Shown here in pieces: positions 45,301 through 53,119 of a stretch of DNA of 64,000 nt. The translations under genes were made by a program, and so were the position numbers. Under the pieces are notes generated by a model. It was not told where the DNA came from and ran no database searches. It was given only the letters and a program-made list of their open reading frames with translations. The DNA is from Galbibacter mesophilus. Its GTDB lineage: Bacteria; Bacteroidota; Bacteroidia; Flavobacteriales; Flavobacteriaceae. The stretch is from positions 62,001-126,000 of the forward strand of contig NZ_JAMQVC010000004.1 in the NCBI RefSeq assembly GCF_023721415.1, in the 5' to 3' direction. Position 1 is the first letter of the stretch, and every line of letters starts with the position of its first letter.

Positions 45301-45668
45301 ATCCCCCCAGAAATCCATGGACCTGTTAAACCTACAAGTGCAGGTTTTATTACGTGGTTGTAATATACAAAATGACGTTCCCTTATTTTGTCGTAAGCCA
45401 TTTGTATTCTTCCCCCTAGTGCCGGAAGAACCATTATTTTTATAAAGTCGTTTTCAATATAAATTACGTCCCACTCTTTATCGATTTTTGTGTCACTAAT
45501 TTCTTCGATTACTGGATGGGGATAAACAGCTCCACTACTGGCTTGATAAACCCTTTTTTCTAGAAAAACTGGATATTTTTCCGGTTTACCAACCTCATAT
45601 GTAGGAATTATTATACGTTCCCTCCAAGCTTTAACATTTGCCATATTGATACTTTTAAGAGAACTCAT
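42330..45668 (-). CDS. DUF5107-domain protein with TPR repeats, probably cytoplasmic
   Basis: This protein of 1112 residues has no signal peptide. An alternative ATG at 45644 gives MANVKAW as N-terminus. Residues about 10-400 match the DUF5107 type (PALGGRIQMAYDKIRERHFVYYNHVIKPALVGLTGPWISGGIEFNWPQHHRPSTY region), which resembles sugar mutarotase-like beta-sandwich folds. From about residue 470 a long TPR array follows (NNALGLWLLRKGRFEKALPYFETAIE and later repeats). The domain is common in carbohydrate PULs. No activity is assigned here. With no export signal and a sugar importer in the same operon, a late step on imported sugar is possible. Confidence 0.85.
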   Translation of the reverse strand: MSSLKSINMANVKAWRERIIIPTYEVGKPEKYPVFLEKRVYQASSGAVYPHPVIEEISDTKIDKEWDVIYIENDFIKIMVLPALGGRIQMAYDKIRERHFVYYNHVIKPALVGLTGPWISGGIEFNWPQHHRPSTYDPVDSIIQENKDGSVTVWVSEVERMFRTKGMAGFTLHPDKAYLEIKAQLYNRSPHPQTFLWWANPAVAVNDHYQSVFPPDVNAVFDHGKRDVSEFPIAKGEYYKVDYSPGTDISRYKNIPVPTSYMAITSEYDFVGGYENDSKGGLLHVADHHVSPGKKQWTWGNGDFGQAWDRNLTDKDGPYIELMCGVYTDNQPDFAWMHPYEEKSFTQYFMPYYNVGVVKNATKDVLLNLETSEESAVLKVYTTGIFKGIKIVLETKGSAVFEETLDMDPSTVFEKEISIEPEKRYDLTVKVFNQKGKLLVWWSNTKVVSEEIPEAAKAAKPPKEIETVEQLYLRGLHLEQYRHATYDPTVYYLEALSREPKDVRNNNALGLWLLRKGRFEKALPYFETAIETLTQHNPNPYDGEPYFNKGLSLKFLGRIDEAYDAFFKGCWNAAWQDAGYFNLAQIDCIRGDFEKALELVNKSLIKNWHNHKARHLKCILLRKLNRNEACKQLIEESLAIDGFSFGILFEKYLLNKKEVELANFQAVIRDYEHNYIEFSLDYAQAGFYDEAIALLKAFDDGKMKSYPMVPYFIGWYYEQKGNVAQTKKYYGRAQEMPLDYCFPNRLEEVVVLQSAIRLNPSDANANYFLGNFWYAHKQYELAENCWKQALKHDTENAICHRNLALYYYNKKSQKDLSREHLEKAFLIDSQNPRLLMELDQFNKKENVSLTKRLHILEKNLPLVLKRDDLYLERLSIYGFLGKHKEALELLSERQFHPWEGGEGKVPAQHIANNVELAKDLMKIGSFKEAIKCLEEAQKYPHNLGEGKLHGAQENDILYWLGCAHNELGDTEKAIQYWERASEGLSEPVQAIFYNDQQPDKIFYQGLALVKLGRENEANERFENLKNYGESHINDEVKLDYFAVSLPDLLIWEEDLNERNKIHCEFLIGLGNFGLQNIEKACDSFRKVLDKDLYHLPATIHLKMASALVKAEK

Positions 45669-45713
45669 TGTAGAGTTCTTTTTATTATTTTTTTAGTTGA
45701 TATTTTGCTGTCT

Positions 45714-48566
45714 CTATAGAAAAAGACCTTTTATTTTCTCCTCGCTCAAGGTCACTTTAGGGTTGAATTGACTTTTAGACATATATTTTTTTATGCTGTA
45801 CAACAATTGCTGTGCCTCTAACCTATCTTCTAGATTGCTATGTAAATCTACTCCTGAAACAAAAAGCTTCCCTCCACCCACTTTGGCTTCAAAAAGTAGC
45901 GCAGCTCTTCTGTTTTCAAACCAATCGTCTATAATTCTCACCACAGGAGTTAACGCTGGGGAAAATTCATCTAAAACAATAGCATTGGCGTTGCTCATGG
46001 CATCCCACCATTGCCAATTGGAATGATATTCTGTAGGAAATTCTTTTAATGCGGGATGATTAGGATCACATAGGATTCCCAATGTATGAGGTTTCTGACC
46101 TTTTGTCCATGAAGTATTCCAGAAAATGCTTGAAAAACCTACCCCAATACTGCCTCCCTTTTCTGGTTTTACATCTCCTTTGTTAATGTTCAATAAAACA
46201 CTACCACCATCACGTAAATATTTCAATGTTATGGGGTCGAGCTTATCCGTTACTTTTATTTTATCTTCATCTTCGATTTTACCTTTTTCTCTTGGATAAA
46301 CCCAAACATCCCAAGTGTTTTTGGCATCTGCTACATTAACGGTTAAGGTTAATTTTTCCGCTTTTGTTATGTTGTTAAGGTCTACATTAATTTCTCCTAA
46401 CGGAATTCCATTACCAATTGGAATATCTTTTTTATTAAATTTTCCTTCTGAAAAAATGCTGCCTTCTTTGTTGGTTAACTTCCAAGAAGGAGTTGTATTT
46501 TTTAGTGGAGCAGCCGCAAAGTGAGCAATTTCAATTGATGCTTTAAAACTTTCTGTATTATAAAAAACATGCTTTTTCAACCGAGCCAAAGGAACCGTTT
46601 CACTACAAAATTCTCGGTATTCTTCAGGAGAAACATACCCCTTTTCTTCCCAAAATGCATCTAAAACACCCACTAATGCTGTTCCTTGACCTGGAAAGTC
46701 ATGTAAATCCAATAATTGAAATCCAGCGAAATTTTTTGTCCGTAATGCCGCTTCGATATCTGCTTTGTAGCATAATGTTTGTAATTTTCCAGAAGCGAAT
46801 AGTAAGCTATCGGCTAAAGCACCCATTTGATTTTCTTCAAGGGTTTCTTTAAAAATCTCGAAGTTTTTCGGTTTTAAAACTCCAGTGTATTTTTTCATTT
46901 CCTTAAAGTTTGGATACACACACCATTGTCCTATTTCATGTGCTACGTGCGGCATAGGAGTTTTTTTAACTATTTCGCTGTAATCGAAAGTAGTTTGCGG
47001 GGGTTTGCTGTTAATGATACTTTTTAACTGTTGATTCCAATGCTGAATTCTAGGTGCGGCACTATTATAAAAATCTGCATTTTCAATATACGGCCACCCA
47101 GCCCCACTGGTGTATACTTTTGTGCTATCAACCGCTTTAAAATGATTTACGAAGTCTACCAAATACTCTTTATGGTGATCCCCGCTAGGCTCATTACCAT
47201 AAGCCATCATAACAAAAGATGGATGGTTACCATATGTATCGATAATATGCTGTGCTTCTTTATACAACCATGTGTCAATTGGTTTTCCATCACCTATTTT
47301 AGCCCAAGCAGAAGCTTCCACCTGCAAATAAACTCCAGAGGCATCGGCAGCTTTAAATGCAGCTTCTGGCGGACAATAAGAATGAAAACGCATATGGTTT
47401 AACCCATGGTTTTTTATGGTTTTCATAATCTTCTGCCAAGAACCAACATCTGTAGGGACGTATCCTGTAAGGGGAAAAATAGCACACTCCAATGTCCCTC
47501 TTAAAAACACAGGTCTCCCATTAATAGTAAATTGGGTGCCTTCGGCTTTAAATTCCCGCATTCCAAATTCTACCTTTTTTACATCGGTGCCAGCTTCAGT
47601 TTCTAAAACCAATTCCATTTGGTATAGATTCGTATTAAACTCATCCCAAAGTGCAGGATCATCACCCATAGGATATACCAAACTGAAATCGTTTATCCCT
47701 TTTTCAAACTGAACCTTCTCCTTAAGGGAACTTATTTTATCAGTTAGATTTCCCATTCCTTTTGCGGTGATTAATAATTTTGCCGCTCCAGTCTTTTCAG
47801 AAGGATTATTTATTTTGCCTGTTACAGTAACTTGTTTGCCATTAATATCAGGGATAACTTTAATCTTTTCCAGATGAATTTTGGCCGTAGCTTCCAGCTT
47901 AATTTCCCCAACGACTCCGTTCCAATTGGTTTGGGTATTATCGGAAATACTGTGTGCGTCTTCCCCTACATTGATTTCTTTTATCCGGTTATCTATTCTT
48001 AAAGTAAGTGTGTGTTCCCCTGTTGTTAGTGGCTCACTAACGGTATAGATATGTGGCGTTCCTAATGTATTTTGCATCCCTACTTTTTTATCATCTACCC
48101 AGAGCGTAGTTTCCCAATGCGCCCTTTCAAGAGATAAAGTGATATGCTTATCTTGCCATTCTTCGGGTATGGTTATCTTTTTTTGATACCATGCAGCTCC
48201 TTTGTAAGTTTTATCAGGCTGAAGCCAAAAAGAAACTTTTAAATTATTTGGCTTCCGGTATTTGGCCATTTCAGGACTTTTGTACCACAAACTATCGTTC
48301 CACATATTTCCTGTCCAATGTGTTTGTAAGCTTATATCGTTGCCTTTGCCGTTTTCCGCCATTGAGCCTGGTAGGGATATCGAATCATTCAAATCCATAG
48401 AAAACCACTTTTCTTCCATTCCCTTGTCTAACGAGTCTATTTGAAAACTCCATTTTCCGGAAAGATCAATTACAGAAGTTTTACTTCCTCTCTCACAGGA
48501 TAACAGTACGAATATCCAAGAAAAGTAAATGATAATTTTAAACAGTCTATCAGAAAAAAACTTCAT
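45714..48566 (-). CDS. GH2-family glycoside hydrolase, lipoprotein (paralog of 37455)
   Basis: This protein of 950 residues has the lipobox Cys at 24 (FVLLSC). Its GH2 architecture parallels the protein at 37455-40283. An N-terminal jelly roll carries an insertion (GNMWNDSLWYKSPEM), followed by an Ig-like domain and a barrel with acid/base Glu459 (AYGNEPSGD) and nucleophile Glu544 (AHEIGQW). The C-terminal GGKLFVSGVDLHSNLEDR segment is shared with the paralog. The pair, in one operon with a sulfatase and a DUF5107 protein, suggests related but distinct bonds. Confidence 0.88.
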   Translation of the reverse strand: MKFFSDRLFKIIIYFSWIFVLLSCERGSKTSVIDLSGKWSFQIDSLDKGMEEKWFSMDLNDSISLPGSMAENGKGNDISLQTHWTGNMWNDSLWYKSPEMAKYRKPNNLKVSFWLQPDKTYKGAAWYQKKITIPEEWQDKHITLSLERAHWETTLWVDDKKVGMQNTLGTPHIYTVSEPLTTGEHTLTLRIDNRIKEINVGEDAHSISDNTQTNWNGVVGEIKLEATAKIHLEKIKVIPDINGKQVTVTGKINNPSEKTGAAKLLITAKGMGNLTDKISSLKEKVQFEKGINDFSLVYPMGDDPALWDEFNTNLYQMELVLETEAGTDVKKVEFGMREFKAEGTQFTINGRPVFLRGTLECAIFPLTGYVPTDVGSWQKIMKTIKNHGLNHMRFHSYCPPEAAFKAADASGVYLQVEASAWAKIGDGKPIDTWLYKEAQHIIDTYGNHPSFVMMAYGNEPSGDHHKEYLVDFVNHFKAVDSTKVYTSGAGWPYIENADFYNSAAPRIQHWNQQLKSIINSKPPQTTFDYSEIVKKTPMPHVAHEIGQWCVYPNFKEMKKYTGVLKPKNFEIFKETLEENQMGALADSLLFASGKLQTLCYKADIEAALRTKNFAGFQLLDLHDFPGQGTALVGVLDAFWEEKGYVSPEEYREFCSETVPLARLKKHVFYNTESFKASIEIAHFAAAPLKNTTPSWKLTNKEGSIFSEGKFNKKDIPIGNGIPLGEINVDLNNITKAEKLTLTVNVADAKNTWDVWVYPREKGKIEDEDKIKVTDKLDPITLKYLRDGGSVLLNINKGDVKPEKGGSIGVGFSSIFWNTSWTKGQKPHTLGILCDPNHPALKEFPTEYHSNWQWWDAMSNANAIVLDEFSPALTPVVRIIDDWFENRRAALLFEAKVGGGKLFVSGVDLHSNLEDRLEAQQLLYSIKKYMSKSQFNPKVTLSEEKIKGLFL

Positions 48567-48597
48567 AGCATTTTTAAATTTTAAAACTTCTTAATAA

Positions 48598-49311
48598 CTA
48601 GTAATTGAAGTATGCGTCAAAAATGGCGTCTGCCACAAGTTGATGTCCTTTTTGATTGACATGATTGTTTTGAGCCATAAAACCAGGCAAATGTTCTGTC
48701 TTGGCCAATGATTTAAAAAGCGCATAACTGTCTACCAACCCAACTTTATACTTTGCAGATAATTCCCTTATTTGTTCACTATATTTTGCCAGGTCTGCTG
48801 TTTCAGAAGAAATATCTTCCCGCAAATCCGGTGTGGGTGTTAGTAAAATAACCTTTGTCCCGTAAGCCAATGCTTCCTCAATCATCTTTTCCCAAGCAAC
48901 TTTTGCTCTATCTAATCCTATGGAGCGGTCGTTAAGTGCATAATCAATAAAAAGAACGTCTGGCTTATGCACAAAAACATCTTCCTGCATACGTTTAGCC
49001 CCTTGTTCAGACTGTTCTCCGCCAATTGAAGTAGTTATAGTGTTTACCACCGAATAAGGATAAGCATCATTAACTTTTTTTAGTGTTAGGTAAGGATAAG
49101 AATTTAGCCTATCCGTAACACCCTTGGTTAAAGAACCGGTAGGCACCGAGTGCCCATGAAAAACAAGGTTAATAGTTCTATGTTTGGGCCATGCTACCCG
49201 AAGTTCCTTTTTAAGGGAATCCAAATATTTTGAATTGGCTTTTTGGGCCTTTAATGTTGTGAGACTAGCAAATAACATTACGACCATTAAAATTGTAAAA
49301 GACTTCTTCAT
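48598..49311 (-). CDS. SGNH/GDSL-type hydrolase with unusual motifs
   Basis: From ATG 49311 the product is about 237 residues with a good signal peptide (KKSFTILMVVMLFASLTTLKA). An upstream ATG at 49347 adds 12 residues. Block I reads FHGHSVP instead of GDS, keeping the Ser. Block III is YALND. The final block is QNNHVNQKGH, keeping the His while the usual Asp is not in the DxxH position. The fold is that of carbohydrate esterases, and acetyl or other ester removal is plausible. It lies between MFS and GH2 genes of one operon. Confidence 0.82.
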   Translation of the reverse strand: MKKSFTILMVVMLFASLTTLKAQKANSKYLDSLKKELRVAWPKHRTINLVFHGHSVPTGSLTKGVTDRLNSYPYLTLKKVNDAYPYSVVNTITTSIGGEQSEQGAKRMQEDVFVHKPDVLFIDYALNDRSIGLDRAKVAWEKMIEEALAYGTKVILLTPTPDLREDISSETADLAKYSEQIRELSAKYKVGLVDSYALFKSLAKTEHLPGFMAQNNHVNQKGHQLVADAIFDAYFNY

Positions 49312-49348
49312 TATCATTTGCATAGTTTTCTTGATATTAATTTTCATA

Positions 49349-50746
49349 TTATTTTAAATCATTGAGTTCCATTTCTATTTCTTCCAAACTTTTCCCTTTT
49401 GTCTCTGGGAGTTTATTTCTGATGAAAAAATATCCCAAAACACAAATCCCACTATAAACCCAAAACGTTCCGTAAGCCCCCAATAAATCGTTTAGTATGG
49501 GAAAAGTGAATGTAAGAATAAAGGATGCCACCCAGAGAGAAAAGGTTGCAATGGACATCGCCACCCCACGCAAACGGTTGGGAAAGATCTCTGAAAGTAC
49601 CACCCAAGTAATGGGTGCCAAAGACATAGCATATATGGCTATCGCAACAATAACCAGTAACAACACAGGCCATCCGTTAAATTCAAAATAATATGCTCCA
49701 CCTAAAATGGCATACACCACCGCCAAGCCAATAGCGCCAAAAAGCATTAGTTTTCTTCGACCCCAGCTATCAACTGTTCGCATTGCTACAAAAGTGAAAA
49801 TAAGATTTACACTTCCAGTAATAATTATATTAAACAGCATATCCCCTACACTGTAACCTGCCGCAGTGAAAATTTCTTGGGCATAATTGAAAATTATGTT
49901 AATTCCACACCATTGTTGGAAAAATGCCAATACAACACCTATGATTAAAATGGGAAGAATAGATGGCTTGGTAAGTTCTGAAAGTTTCATCCTACCTGTA
50001 TCTTTTTTCAAAGTTGCTTCCATACTGGCGTATTCCTCTACAGCATACTTATTTCCACCTATTTTTGAAAGCACATCTGTAGCCTTGTTTTTATCTTGTA
50101 TTTTTGCTAAAAACCGCGGACTTTCGGGAACTGAAAACATCAGCATAAAAAATAGAATTGCTGGAATTAGTTCTCCCCAAAACATCCATCTCCACCCCCA
50201 TTGTCCGTTCCAAGAATTTAGAATTTCTTGATTCCCAAAACTATCTGGGATAGGTTCCGCAATGGCATAATTCGCAATTTGGGCAGCCAAAATACCCACA
50301 ACAATGGTCAATTGATTAATCGCCACAAACTGTCCGCGATACTTTGCCGGTGCAATTTCTGCTATGTACATTGGCGATAAAGTGGAAGCAAGCCCAATAC
50401 CAAGTCCGCCAACCAGCCTGTACAAGATAAACGGAGTGAAGTTATCTACGTATCCTGTTCCGAAAGCCGAAACCGTAAAAAGAAATGCAGCCAACAATAA
50501 CGGTTTTTTTCTGCCATATTTATCGGCTACCATTCCAGAAAGCACAGCTCCCAACACACACCCAACCAAGGCGCTACTCATTGCCCAGCCTTGTAAAGAT
50601 GGTAACTCCGTAATATCAAAATACAATTCGTAAAATGGCTTGGCCCCTCCTATAACTACCCAATCGTAACCAAAGAGAAAACCGCCCATGGCAGATACAA
50701 GTGCTAAAAAAAGTAAGTAAGTAAAGTTGAAATTTTTGTTTTGCAT
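49349..50746 (-). CDS. MFS sugar porter family transporter
   Basis: This protein of 465 residues has about 12 predicted membrane helices. Sugar porter signatures are visible: GFLFGYDWVVIGG in helix 1, DKYGRKK between helices 2 and 3, RLVGGLGIGLASTLSPMYIAEIAPAKYRG, VPESPRFL before the central loop, WGRRK, and the C-terminal PETKGKSLEEIE. It is predicted to move a monosaccharide such as galactose or another released hexose from periplasm to cytoplasm with a cation. It is the second gene of the seven-gene operon, 18 bp after GH30. Confidence 0.93.
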   Translation of the reverse strand: MQNKNFNFTYLLFLALVSAMGGFLFGYDWVVIGGAKPFYELYFDITELPSLQGWAMSSALVGCVLGAVLSGMVADKYGRKKPLLLAAFLFTVSAFGTGYVDNFTPFILYRLVGGLGIGLASTLSPMYIAEIAPAKYRGQFVAINQLTIVVGILAAQIANYAIAEPIPDSFGNQEILNSWNGQWGWRWMFWGELIPAILFFMLMFSVPESPRFLAKIQDKNKATDVLSKIGGNKYAVEEYASMEATLKKDTGRMKLSELTKPSILPILIIGVVLAFFQQWCGINIIFNYAQEIFTAAGYSVGDMLFNIIITGSVNLIFTFVAMRTVDSWGRRKLMLFGAIGLAVVYAILGGAYYFEFNGWPVLLLVIVAIAIYAMSLAPITWVVLSEIFPNRLRGVAMSIATFSLWVASFILTFTFPILNDLLGAYGTFWVYSGICVLGYFFIRNKLPETKGKSLEEIEMELNDLK

Positions 50747-50764
50747 AGAATAAGTATGTTTCGA

Positions 50765-52408
50765 TTAGGGATTTATGGCACCAACAAGTGTAGTAATACT
50801 TCTTGGTTGAAGATAAATTTTTTGATTCTCCACAGCTTCAAATCCTAAATTCTTATCTTCTGAAGTAGTATAAGATTTCTCAATTGTAATATTTTCATTT
50901 TCAAGATCAATACTTTTCTCTTCATCAGAATAATTGATGGCAACTAATACGATTTGATTGTTTTTAGGATTTTTATAAGCCGATACCAATACATCTAAAT
51001 ATTGCTCCTTGAGTGATTTTTCAGTTAATAATACTGAGGGAACCCTCACCATACCGGGCCGTACAAACCTAGAGTAATTACCCAAAGCCCACAGTAGTTT
51101 AGAATCGTGGAATTCACCATCGTATTTAAGGGACTCTTTATTGTACATATTATTTTTGTCGCCCGTGTCCAAATAGATAAGTCCATCCTTAAAATCGGCA
51201 ATTGTAATTGCTGTCCACCATTGCCATGACTTTGCGTTGGCCAAGGTTAAGTCTGCATGGATAACACGTGCTACATACAAAGCTGTTTTTATACCCAAAT
51301 CCCTTTTTTGCCCTTTTCCAATATCCTCCGTATTTTCAAGGATGCAGAATTCACTCTGCCAAAAATCAATTTGATGCTTCCCTAAACTTTTATTCAATTC
51401 TTTTCTGATGGAAATTAAGCTATCCACCGGCCAGGTCGTAAAATAGCTGTGACCTGAAACTTTTCTAGGCACTTTCGCATAATTCCCTACATAAGATTTA
51501 TCATCTTTGAATGATTCCCCAAAAAACGATTCTATTTGATTTGCTCTTGGAGCTCTGCCATGATTGGAATAAAGAAAACGTAAATCGGCGGCTTCAGGAA
51601 TTACAATTTCTGTTGCTAAAGATTTGTTCTCGATTCCATCATTCAGCATTCCCACTAATTTTGCAATATTCTCGTTGGTAGCAGGAGTTCCTTCTTGACT
51701 TGGTTTTTGCCAATCCCATTGCGGCTCGTTAATAGGACTCAAATAATCGAATGCAATACCTTCGTTTTCAAAATGGTCCAAAATTTCAACCATAAAATCG
51801 GCATAGTCTTGATAATGTTCCTCCTTTAAATTCAAAAACTTTTTATTAGCCTTGTTATACCCCGTACCGGTATTTGACCAAAATGTTGGGACCGCAATCG
51901 AAAACGCTAAAAACTTCTCAACGCCAGCCGCTTTAGCTTTCTTTAAAAACCACTGTTGCCCAGCTTGCTTAGACCAATCATAAGTCTCATTGTTATCTAT
52001 AAAAGATTCTGCCCTCCTCCACTCGTTCCTTATCTGGGAAGTATCGCCCTGCTCCGCAGTTCCCGCACCGATATAAAAACGCCATAAAGAAATTCCTATC
52101 CCTAAAGGATTTCCATCAGTATCAAAATCTTTACTGAAAAGCCATTTAGCCATCCTTTCTTTTTTGTGCTGAGGCCAATTTGCACCCACAAACTGGCAAC
52201 GCCAAGCATCTGAAGCACCGAAACCATCAATGGTTTGCATATTTTTATCGGTATCTATTTTCAAAGAGATGGATTGGGAAAATACATTGCCCGTTAGAAA
52301 CCAAAACGCTAATACCAAAAAGTAATTTATGCCACAAAGAATACTCCCTGAGCTATATCCTCTAGTAACCATAATTGATAGATTCTTTCTTAGTGTCTGA
52401 AAATCCAT
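50765..52408 (-). CDS. GH30 glycosidase, endo-beta-1,6-galactanase-like
   Basis: This protein of 547 residues starts at ATG 52408; an alternative ATG at 52372 keeps the signal (NYFLVLAFWFLTGNVFSQ). MQTIDGFGASDAWR at about residue 57 and NPLGIGISLWRFYIGAGT are typical of GH30. Acid/base is Glu228 (INEPQWDW) and nucleophile Glu353 (WQSEFCILEN). A C-terminal beta-sandwich closes the protein. The NEPQWDW/QSEFC combination resembles bacterial endo-beta-1,6-galactanases of GH30. It heads the seven-gene operon under promoter module 5, behind a long leader with a strong hairpin. Confidence 0.9.
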   Translation of the reverse strand: MDFQTLRKNLSIMVTRGYSSGSILCGINYFLVLAFWFLTGNVFSQSISLKIDTDKNMQTIDGFGASDAWRCQFVGANWPQHKKERMAKWLFSKDFDTDGNPLGIGISLWRFYIGAGTAEQGDTSQIRNEWRRAESFIDNNETYDWSKQAGQQWFLKKAKAAGVEKFLAFSIAVPTFWSNTGTGYNKANKKFLNLKEEHYQDYADFMVEILDHFENEGIAFDYLSPINEPQWDWQKPSQEGTPATNENIAKLVGMLNDGIENKSLATEIVIPEAADLRFLYSNHGRAPRANQIESFFGESFKDDKSYVGNYAKVPRKVSGHSYFTTWPVDSLISIRKELNKSLGKHQIDFWQSEFCILENTEDIGKGQKRDLGIKTALYVARVIHADLTLANAKSWQWWTAITIADFKDGLIYLDTGDKNNMYNKESLKYDGEFHDSKLLWALGNYSRFVRPGMVRVPSVLLTEKSLKEQYLDVLVSAYKNPKNNQIVLVAINYSDEEKSIDLENENITIEKSYTTSEDKNLGFEAVENQKIYLQPRSITTLVGAINP

Positions 52409-52453
52409 TATTTTTCGGTTTAATCTGTAATATTATTGCTGATAAACTTTGAT

Positions 52454-52504
52454 AGCAACTTTGTTTTCAGCCACTTTAAAAAAGTGACTGAAAACAAAGT
52501 TGCT
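52454..52504 (-). other. Long perfect hairpin in the leader of the GH30 operon
   Basis: The 24-nt arms at 52454-52477 and 52481-52504 are complementary with a 3-nt loop. The single mismatch on the plus strand becomes a G-U pair in minus-strand RNA, so the transcript can fold completely. It ends 46 nt before the GH30 start codon. No U-run follows, so it is not a normal intrinsic terminator. It may stabilise the mRNA, block ribosomes or bind a protein. Confidence 0.7.
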
Positions 52505-52739
52505 AACTAATCTAATTAAACTAAATTGGCAATTCCACTGTCTATAATAGGTTCAAATATCCTCTAATCTTTTTCTTTTCGATGAAAAATAACTAAACAT
52601 TTAAAACATAGATTATTAAATTCATCTTTAGCTAAAACAGTCTATCACTTAAAGAATATTCAAAACAAAAGTTTATTGTCAAATTCACAATTTTAAATAC
52701 TGTTTCTTACACAAGAAGAATATCTAAATATGATTTTTT

Positions 52740-52796
52740 CAAAAATATATATTTATAAATGTTAAAAAAATAGACATAAACTTCTTAAATATGGAT
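52740..52796 (-). promoter_or_regulatory. Promoter module 5: 21-bp direct repeat plus -7 box
   Basis: On the minus strand ATCCAT (52796-52791) is followed 21 bp later by GTCTAT (52775-52770). TATTTTTG (52747-52740) lies 28 bp after the start of the second hexamer. Total length is 57 bp, as in modules 1, 2 and 4. It is predicted to drive the operon from GH30 to the GH2 at 37455. Confidence 0.75.
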
Positions 52797-53119
52797 GATA
52801 TTACTTCAGTCAAAAAATAATTATTTAAATCTAATTTTTCGCGAAAATTTTAAAAGTCACAGTATTCATTAAATAGCAAAACAGGATGATTCTATGCCAT
52901 TCAACAACCTCAAAATAACACTTGCTTTATTAACGACTGGTTGAAGACTCTACTTAATAGAAAGTAGTTTTATATAAAAAAATGATTTTTAATCAAAAAA
53001 CACATTTAAAATTACTGATATTTGCAAACAAACATATATTTTTTTAAATATAATACAAGTGTAATATACTTTTAATATATTTACACTCTAAATCAAACTT
53101 ATATCACCTAAGACATTAT

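Larger units (their letters stand above)
52409..53119. other. Divergent regulatory region between seven-gene operon and AraC regulator
   Basis: About 711 bp, strongly AT-rich, no gene. It holds a 24-bp-arm hairpin (52454-52504), promoter module 5 (52740-52796, minus strand) and presumably the promoter of the AraC gene near 53000-53100. No copy of the direct repeat faces the AraC gene. Confidence 0.7.

Noticed and set aside
52454-52504. Leader hairpin as an intrinsic terminator or attenuator
   Set aside because: No U-run follows on either strand, so it does not fit a standard terminator.
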